Assembly: GCF_000337615.1 (NCBI RefSeq)
Contig: NZ_AOII01000045.1
Location: 69,347 to 119,246, forward strand
Reading direction: 5' to 3'
From: Natrinema pallidum DSM 3751
GTDB taxonomy: Archaea; Halobacteriota; Halobacteria; Halobacteriales; Natrialbaceae
DNA length: 49,900 nt
Of the stretch, positions 44,380-49,900 are shown piece by piece (the first letter of the stretch is position 1; the number at the start of each line of letters is the position of its first letter). A program made the position numbers and the translations under genes. The notes beneath the pieces were generated by a model. The model ran no database searches. It was not told where the DNA came from and worked only from the letters and a program-made list of their open reading frames with translations.

Positions 44380-44418
44380 CGACACGGCGCGCCGATCGCG
44401 GCCGCCACCCTGCTGTCA

Positions 44419-44706
44419 TCAGTCCCCGTCCTCGAGACAGTCTCCGACCCAGTCGTAGTGGTCTCGGACCCGCCGCTCCCCGCCGTCGGTCAGCGCGTAG
44501 ACGTCGTGCAGTCCCTCGGTTCGCTTTTCGACGACGCCCGCGTCGACCAGCGCCGACAGCGAGCCGTAGAACGACTTCGGCTCGAGCCGATCGTCGTAGT
44601 GGGACTCGAGGCGCGATTTTAGCTGTTGCCCCCGCAGTTCGCCGTCGGCGGCGGCGAGCAGGAAACAGATGTCTCGGCGACGGCCGCTTCGAAGCCACTT
44701 GGGCAT
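44419..44706 (-). CDS. PadR-like winged-helix regulator
   Basis: A 95-aa DNA-binding protein. The pattern FLLAAADGELRGQQLKSRLE, SFYGSLSALVDAGVVEKR and YALTDGGERRVRDHYDWV is that of PadR-like winged helices. The start ATG 44706 is taken because the further frame upstream overlaps the neighbouring gene's end and lacks conservation. The ligand and targets are unknown. Confidence 0.8.
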   Translation of the reverse strand: MPKWLRSGRRRDICFLLAAADGELRGQQLKSRLESHYDDRLEPKSFYGSLSALVDAGVVEKRTEGLHDVYALTDGGERRVRDHYDWVGDCLEDGD

Positions 44707-44752
44707 ACGGTCCGTCCGTGCGACGGGTGCTCGAACGTTACGGTTGCCGCGT

Positions 44753-45655
44753 TCACGCGGCCTCGAGACGCCGCCGAAGGGTCGCGACGACCGTCCACGC
44801 GAGTCCGCCGAGGGCGGCCGTGCCGAGTAGCGGGCCATCGCCGAGTTCGAGGACGGCGGTCCCGCCGGGCCGGTAGTCGTGACGGACGAGCAGCCAGCCC
44901 CGCTCGGGGACTCCGAGGACGACATCGCCGGAGCCGAAGGCGAGCGAGAGCAACACCGCGAGGAGGGCGTAGACCGCGACCGCCGCGAGAGTGCCGACGC
45001 TGCCGGTCAGGAACCGCGAGAGCAGCGTCGTCCCGGGGAACCGACTCACCTGCTCGTCGGTGCCGTAAATACCGAAACCCTGAACGCCGTCCGGTGGGTC
45101 GCCGACGCGAACGTCGGCGGGGTACTGACAGAGGGCGGCGGCCATCCAGAGATCGCCGATCGATCCGGCCGCGTTCGCCGCCAGGGGGACGATCAGCAGC
45201 GGCGTGGGGACGACGACCATCGCGGCGAGACCGACGGCTGTGATCACGACGAACGGCGCAAGCAGGGCGACGAGCAGTTGGTTCCGCGTGTAGTTCGCGC
45301 CGCTGGTCTCCGCGTAGGCGTACGGCAACACGAAATAGGAGACGCCGATCCCGTATCGCGGAGTGTCACCGTAGCGGGCCATGAACACGCCGTGAAGCAG
45401 TTCGTGCGGGACGACGACGCAGACGAGCAGTCCGATGGAGACGGCGAGCCAACTCACGACCGTCGGCGGCGAGGACGGCGCGATCACGATCGGCTCGAGC
45501 GAGGTCCCGCGGAGCCACGCGAGGACGTGGCCGAGCGCGTAGGCGAACCCGAAGAAGCCGACCCCGGAAACGACGAGCCACTGGAAGGCGACCGACCGCG
45601 TGAGTCGAAACGTCGCGAGCGGGCGACGGACCGGGAGGGAATCCGAACGGCTCAC
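44753..45655 (-). CDS. DUF3267-type membrane metalloprotease-like protein
   Basis: A 300-aa membrane protein with about six helices. VPHELLHGVFMARYG near residue 90 carries an HExxH zinc motif next to a helix, as in the DUF3267 and M50-like putative intramembrane proteases. A second conserved part is GSIGDLWMAAALCQYP. GTG 45655 is preferred over TTG 45676. Proteolytic activity is a family-based guess. Confidence 0.8.
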   Translation of the reverse strand: MSRSDSLPVRRPLATFRLTRSVAFQWLVVSGVGFFGFAYALGHVLAWLRGTSLEPIVIAPSSPPTVVSWLAVSIGLLVCVVVPHELLHGVFMARYGDTPRYGIGVSYFVLPYAYAETSGANYTRNQLLVALLAPFVVITAVGLAAMVVVPTPLLIVPLAANAAGSIGDLWMAAALCQYPADVRVGDPPDGVQGFGIYGTDEQVSRFPGTTLLSRFLTGSVGTLAAVAVYALLAVLLSLAFGSGDVVLGVPERGWLLVRHDYRPGGTAVLELGDGPLLGTAALGGLAWTVVATLRRRLEAA

Positions 45656-45759
45656 TGGTCGGACCCTCGAAGGCAACCGAAAAATCGGTGTCGATGTTCG
45701 GCCTTGACGCTCCGACCGGAACCGACAGTTTCCCGGTGGGCGCGCCCCGAGTGACGAGT

Positions 45760-46056
45760 ATGACCGACGATCGGACGACGGCAGCCAACGGGATCAGGGC
45801 GACCTACGAGGAGACCGAAACCGAACGAATCCTCGCGTTCGAACGCGACGCCAGCGAATACGGGACCGGCGGAACCGCCGCGATCGCCCAGAACCGCGAG
45901 GGATACGCGATGTTGAAGGTGCGACCGTCCGCCGACGGTGACGAACTCGAGCGCTACTACGGCTTCGACATGGCGCTCGATCACGTCGGGGAACTGCTGG
46001 GTGTCTCGCCCCACGAGCTCCCGATTCCGGCGGCCGCCGAAGACATGGGGATGTAG
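45760..46056 (+). CDS. small conserved haloarchaeal-type protein
   Basis: A 98-aa soluble acidic protein with a beta-rich first half (ERILAFERDASEYGTGGTAA) and the C-terminal segment ALDHVGELLGVSPHELPIPA. I know such proteins only as uncharacterised. ATG 45760 is supported by the start of coding bias there. Confidence 0.7.
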   Translation: MTDDRTTAANGIRATYEETETERILAFERDASEYGTGGTAAIAQNREGYAMLKVRPSADGDELERYYGFDMALDHVGELLGVSPHELPIPAAAEDMGM

Positions 46057-46089
46057 TCGAACACGGCCGACGAGACGCGGCCGAAGCGT

Positions 46090-46416
46090 TCAGACCACGA
46101 AAGCGGCGATGATAAGCAGGCCGAAGTACAGCACCACGAGAACGCCGAGCGCGTACAGTCGGAAGCGCCGCAGCTCCGCGCACTCGTCGCGAGCGGCCCG
46201 CTCGGCGGCCGCTCGTTCGCGATCGGAGAGACGGTCGTAATGTGCGAGACCGCGGTGGAGCGACTCGAGCGTCGATCGCCGAAACGGTCGCTTGCAGTAT
46301 GGGCACCGGGCCGACAGCGTCTCATCCCGAACGTCGATGGCGGGGGCACTGGACGAGGGGGGCCCCGACGTATCGGCGGCGGTCCCAGGGACGCGACGGC
46401 GCGAGTCGCCGGACAC
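46090..46416 (-). CDS. zinc-finger protein with C-terminal membrane helix
   Basis: A 108-aa protein. SARCPYCKRPFRRSTLESLH followed by RGLAHYD forms a C2H2-like zinc site near residues 38-62. A charged helix follows, and then one membrane helix (about 87-106, ALGVLVVLYFGLLIIAAFV). The layout is found in a haloarchaeal family often next to cytochrome oxidase or heme genes, and here the heme o synthase gene is divergent. The start GTG 46416 is my choice because the 65 upstream codons read as non-coding. The function is unknown. Confidence 0.72.
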   Translation of the reverse strand: MSGDSRRRVPGTAADTSGPPSSSAPAIDVRDETLSARCPYCKRPFRRSTLESLHRGLAHYDRLSDRERAAAERAARDECAELRRFRLYALGVLVVLYFGLLIIAAFVV

Positions 46417-46556
46417 GAAGCGTGCTACGTGATCGAGCACAATCCCTTTTCGGTCGCTTCTCGAGGACTGCGGTACCGGCCGATCCCGTCCGCGACGGGT
46501 GGGAAAAAGCGAGAGCCCTAAATACACGGAGTCGAACGATGTAGACGAGAATAGTC

Positions 46557-47978
46557 GTGGCAAGAGAGTCGTTTCCCCGCCCGATCGGCACGCGACGCCG
46601 TTTTTCCGCACTGCTCACAGCGACCGCGCTGGGCGTCTATCTGCTGTTGATCGTCGGCGCGACGACTTCGCTGACGAACGCGGCCGCGTCGTGTTCGACG
46701 TGGCCGACCTGTCACGCCCCGGTCGACCCGTTGAACCAGACCGAGCTCGCGATCGCGTGGGGCCATCGGCTCACCGCCGTCGTCGTCGGCCTGCTCGTCG
46801 CCGTCACGGCGTACGCCGCCGCCTTCGGTGACGCCTCGCGGCGCGTCCGGGCGACGCTCGTCGCCGCCGCCGCGCTCTACGTCGTCCAGATCGGCGTCGG
46901 TGCCGCCACCGCGACGATCGGTCCCGAGGCGATCCTTCCCGGTCTCCACCTCGTGCTCGGACTCGTGATCTTTTCGGGAGTCGTCCTCGCGCTTGCCTGG
47001 GACCTCGAACTCGCGACCGGCAGCGCGGACGAAGACGGCATCGACTCGCCGGCCCCGCTCGAGGAGTCGACGCCGACCGCCTCCGAACGCACGCTGCCCG
47101 CGAGTCGGGTGGCCCGCGCCCGACTGACCGCCTTCGCCTACTTCCAGATGATGAAGCCGCGCCTGATGTGGCTGCTCTGTCTGGTCGCCGCCGCCGGGAT
47201 GGCCCTGGCCGCCGGCCCCGGCCTCCAGAGTACGACGATCGTCGCGACGCTTGGCGGTGGCGTCCTCGCGATCGGCGCGAGCGGGACGTTCAATCACGTC
47301 CTCGAGCGCGACGTGGACCAGAAGATGTCCCGCACCGCCGACCGGCCGCTGGCGGTCGACCTGATTCCGGTCCGCAACGCACTGGCGTTCGGACTCGCGC
47401 TGACCGCGGCGTCGCTGGCCGCGTTCCTGACGATCAACCGGCTCGCGGCGGCGCTCGGACTCGCAGCGATCGTGTTCTACAGCGTCGTCTACACGCTCTT
47501 GCTCAAACCGAACACGGTCCAGAACACGGTTATCGGCGGCGCTGCCGGCGCGTTGCCCGCACTCATCGGCTGGGCGGCCGTCACGAACGAGATCGGTTGG
47601 CCGGGACTCGCGCTTGCGGCGGTCATCTTCCTGTGGACGCCGGCGCACTTCTATAACCTCGCGCTGGCGTACAAGGACGACTACGCTCGCGGCGGGTTTC
47701 CGATGATGCCCGTCGTCCGCGGGGAGACCGAAACGCGAAAGCAGATCGTCTACTACATCGCCGCGACGCTCGTGAGTTCGATCGCGCTGGCATGGATCAC
47801 CGACCTCGGCGCGCTGTATGCCGGGACCGTCGTCGTCTTCGGCGGGATCTTCCTCTGGGCCGCCGTGCGACTCCACTTCGAGCAGACCGAGGCCGCCGCG
47901 TTCCGGTCGTTCCACGCTTCGAACGCCTTCCTCGGGGCCGTGCTGGTCGCGATCCTCGTGGACGCACTCGCGTTCTGA
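46557..47978 (+). CDS. ctaB: heme o synthase with N-terminal CtaA-like half
   Basis: A 473-aa membrane protein in two parts. Residues 1-150 have four helices with CSTWPTCH, then WGHRL and PGLHLVLG, which match one half of a COX15/CtaA heme a synthase, histidine ligands included. Residues 190-473 are a UbiA-type farnesyltransferase: FQMMKPRLMWLLC, the diphosphate-binding NHVLERDVDQKMSRTADRPL and the later YKDDYARGGFPMMPV. The CtaB half attaches farnesyl to heme b. Whether the N-terminal half works as a heme-binding helper is open. The start is GTG 46557. Confidence 0.88.
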   Translation: MARESFPRPIGTRRRFSALLTATALGVYLLLIVGATTSLTNAAASCSTWPTCHAPVDPLNQTELAIAWGHRLTAVVVGLLVAVTAYAAAFGDASRRVRATLVAAAALYVVQIGVGAATATIGPEAILPGLHLVLGLVIFSGVVLALAWDLELATGSADEDGIDSPAPLEESTPTASERTLPASRVARARLTAFAYFQMMKPRLMWLLCLVAAAGMALAAGPGLQSTTIVATLGGGVLAIGASGTFNHVLERDVDQKMSRTADRPLAVDLIPVRNALAFGLALTAASLAAFLTINRLAAALGLAAIVFYSVVYTLLLKPNTVQNTVIGGAAGALPALIGWAAVTNEIGWPGLALAAVIFLWTPAHFYNLALAYKDDYARGGFPMMPVVRGETETRKQIVYYIAATLVSSIALAWITDLGALYAGTVVVFGGIFLWAAVRLHFEQTEAAAFRSFHASNAFLGAVLVAILVDALAF

Positions 47979-48161
47979 CGGTCAGCACCGTCTCGAGAAC
48001 GGATCGAACGCGCCTGGTTTGACAAATCGGCCGAGCACACCAGTGTGACCACGTTCGGATGCCAACGGGCAGTCACTCGAGTCCACGGCGGGCGATCGAA
48101 CGGCCCAGTTAGAATTCGGCTGGGACGCCACGAGCACACGACGGCGTCGCAGGTCCGGTGC

Positions 48162-49781
48162 TCACCACAGCAGGTGTGGCCAGACGAACGTGAACAGCGC
48201 CCAGATAACCCCTGTCAAAACGACGGTCATAACGGCGTTCAGGACCAGCCCCGCCCGGAGCATGTGGCGTTGTTCGACGTAGCCGCTGCCGAAGACGATG
48301 GCGTTCGGGGGCGTCGCGACCGGCAGCGCGAAGGCGAAGCTCGCGGCGATCGCGCCGGCGACCGAGAGGAAGAGCGCGGTCGAGAAGTCGGTCAGCCCGA
48401 GCGTCGCCGAGAAGACGCTCCCGAGGCTGATCAGAATGGGAACGATGATACTGGTCGTCGCGGAGTTCGAGGTCATTTCGGTGAGGAAGATGACGACCAG
48501 AACGACCGCACCGATGACGAGGACGATGGGCGCACCGACGAGCCCGCTAAACACGGTGTCGGCGATCCACTCCGTCGCGCCCGTGTCCGCCAGCGCGTTC
48601 GCGAGGGAGATGCCGCCGCCGAACAGCAACAGCGTCCCCCAGTCGATGTCGACCAGTTCGTCCCACTCCATCGTGTCGGCAAGCACGAGCGCGGGGACCG
48701 CCGCGACGCCGACCATGACGTAGTAGAGGAGTCCCTGGTGGCCCTCGACGCCGAATATCGTCATGCCCTCGCCGCCGAACACGGTCGTCATCCAGACGGC
48801 CGAGAGATACGGCTCGAAGAGGTCGCCGAGTCCGCCGAGCATCCAGAGTCCCGCCGTCACGGCGAAGATCGCCGCCACCCGTTTCCCGCGGGGGTCGAGG
48901 TCGCCTTCGGCCTCGAGTTGCTCTCGAGCGGTGGCTCGCGCCCGCTCGACGTCCGGTACCTCGGGCGGGTACAGCACGTACGTCAGGAGGAACCAGACGA
49001 GCGGCAGCGTCACGACGACGACCGGGAACCCGACGATGAACCACTCCGTGAACCCGATTTCGTAGTCCAGAATGGCGTTGAGTTGGCTCACGAGGATCGC
49101 GTTCGGTGGCGTCCCGATGATGGTCCCGACGCCGCCGACGCTCGCGGCGTAGGCGGTTCCGAGCAGCATCGAAATCCGGAGGTTCGTAAACGCGGCCGTC
49201 GACTCGACGGTCCCGCCGTCGGAGACCGTTTCAGTGGTGTCGCTCGTCCGATCCTGTTCGTCCGAGGACATGAGATCGTCCCGGTCGAGGATCTGGCTGA
49301 GGACCCCGACTGCGATCGGCGTCATCATTGCGGCCGTCGCGGTGTTGGAAACCCACATCGATAGCAGGGCGGTCACGATCATGATCGCGAAGATCAGCCG
49401 CCGCGGCGAACTGCCCATCTTGGCGATGGAATACAGCGCGATCCGCCGGTCGATGTCGTACTTCTGGATCGCGTTGGCCAGCATGAACCCGGCCAAAAAC
49501 AGGAAAATTATGTGATCGGCGAACCCGACGAGGGCGGCGTCCATCGAGTCGTAGACGCCGGTCCCCGTGAGCAAGACGGGGATCGTCAGCGCGGTAACCG
49601 CGAGCGGTAGTGCGCCGGTGACCCAGAGGAACCCGGCGAAAAACATCGTCGCGAGCGCGTACTGGCCAGTCATCGACAGCCCCGACGGCGACGGTGCGGC
49701 TGCGATTGCGACCGTTCCGATCCCTGCGAGGGCGAACAGGGCTAATCGGCTGCTTGAGGCACCCATGAGGCGGTGTATCAT
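48162..49781 (-). CDS. DASS/SLC13-family anion permease
   Basis: A transporter of about 539 aa with some twelve helices in two repeats. Each repeat has the SNT-type substrate and sodium motif: MWVSNTATAAMM near residue 125 and MTSNSATTSIIVP near 450; GTIIGTPPNAILV and PVATPPNAIVFGSG are the paired loops. The family moves di- and tricarboxylates, sulfate or phosphate with sodium. A hydrophilic loop (about residues 155-190) is D/E/S-rich. The start may be ATG 49781 or ATG 49766; the first overlaps the leader-peptide stop as ATGA. Confidence 0.88.
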   Translation of the reverse strand: MIHRLMGASSSRLALFALAGIGTVAIAAAPSPSGLSMTGQYALATMFFAGFLWVTGALPLAVTALTIPVLLTGTGVYDSMDAALVGFADHIIFLFLAGFMLANAIQKYDIDRRIALYSIAKMGSSPRRLIFAIMIVTALLSMWVSNTATAAMMTPIAVGVLSQILDRDDLMSSDEQDRTSDTTETVSDGGTVESTAAFTNLRISMLLGTAYAASVGGVGTIIGTPPNAILVSQLNAILDYEIGFTEWFIVGFPVVVVTLPLVWFLLTYVLYPPEVPDVERARATAREQLEAEGDLDPRGKRVAAIFAVTAGLWMLGGLGDLFEPYLSAVWMTTVFGGEGMTIFGVEGHQGLLYYVMVGVAAVPALVLADTMEWDELVDIDWGTLLLFGGGISLANALADTGATEWIADTVFSGLVGAPIVLVIGAVVLVVIFLTEMTSNSATTSIIVPILISLGSVFSATLGLTDFSTALFLSVAGAIAASFAFALPVATPPNAIVFGSGYVEQRHMLRAGLVLNAVMTVVLTGVIWALFTFVWPHLLW

Positions 49782-49831
49782 TGACACACACAGGAATTAT
49801 CATTACAATCCTTGCATGTGTTTACCCCCAT
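49778..49831 (-). CDS. possible 17-residue cysteine-rich leader peptide
   Basis: The frame from ATG 49831 reads MGVNTCKDCNDNSCVCQ and ends in TGA, which overlaps the permease ATG as ATGA. It has four cysteines in 17 residues (CxxC and CxC). The overlap suggests translational coupling; the composition would suit a metal- or cysteine-sensing leader. It is too short to be sure it is translated. Confidence 0.35.
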   Translation of the reverse strand: MGVNTCKDCNDNSCVCQ

Positions 49832-49880
49832 AGAGTTCCTGGCTGAGCCACTGAGACGGCTGAAAACAGCACCCTCTATT

Positions 49881-49894
49881 TGATTTATATATCT
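49881..49894 (-). promoter_or_regulatory. TATA-like box upstream of the leader peptide and permease
   Basis: gagatatataaatca on the minus strand, about 50-63 nt before the leader ATG, which would leave an RNA leader of about 25 nt. Confidence 0.5.
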
Positions 49895-49900
49895 CTCAGT

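Overview
The window is high-GC haloarchaeal chromosome. The evidence is acidic proteomes (D/E-rich, few K), GC-rich third positions, Tat/lipobox secreted proteins, TATA-like boxes 24-35 nt upstream of start codons with very short leaders, an Orc1/Cdc6 initiator, archaeosine (preQ0) genes and 2-oxoacid:ferredoxin oxidoreductase in place of a dehydrogenase complex. The genus cannot be fixed from sequence alone. No tRNA, rRNA, CRISPR array or intact insertion sequence was seen.

Layout. 1-1352: a decayed accessory patch holding the 3' part of an unknown gene and a DUF4157 (eCIS-type) gene broken by two frameshifts. 1491-4333: the two-gene 2-oxoacid:ferredoxin oxidoreductase operon. 4519-11047: a lipoprotein, a small membrane protein, an Lrp-type regulator, a SRPBCC protein, a NosL-like lipoprotein, an EamA transporter, MobA and an iron-dependent alcohol dehydrogenase. 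11141-13173: queD-queE-queC for preQ0, preceded by a perfect dyad, then a pair of hairpins that look like an IS200/IS605 end. 13496-19450: a winged-helix regulator, a CinA-like protein, a 44-aa membrane protein, an NAD-kinase-like protein, an AbrB-PhoU regulator, small proteins and a nitrilase. 19451-25007: a gene-free stretch with a long hairpin, a GlmU-type enzyme, an aldehyde dehydrogenase scar, a RIO-like kinase, a multi-pass membrane protein and a DUF6517-like lipoprotein.

25134-30076 is the most notable region: gdhB, an AT-rich segment, a set of eight related boxes (core TTTCASTCTGAAC, six of them followed by a G-rich string) and an orc1/cdc6 gene. I read this as a chromosomal replication origin. 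A decayed HD-hydrolase gene lies between the two box clusters, and degenerate tandem repeats lie downstream of orc.

30077-38449: a three-gene PH-domain membrane operon, a DUF5658-like protein, a nearly 900-bp gene-poor gap, a Tat-exported trypsin-like protease, the gluconeogenic fba-fbp pair, an HhH protein and a large membrane protein. 38477-47978: a DCC thiol protein, a squalene/phytoene synthase, an NAD(P)-binding protein, an acyl-CoA ligase and acyl-CoA dehydrogenase, small regulators and membrane proteins, and a CtaA-half/CtaB fusion for heme o. 48162-49831: a DASS (SLC13) permease preceded by a possible translationally coupled 17-residue cysteine-rich leader peptide.

Taken together this is mostly core metabolism: ferredoxin-linked oxoacid oxidation, amino-nitrogen entry through GDH, fatty-acid activation and oxidation, gluconeogenesis, heme o, isoprenoid and tRNA modification. 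These genes flank an initiator-linked origin and several gene scars.
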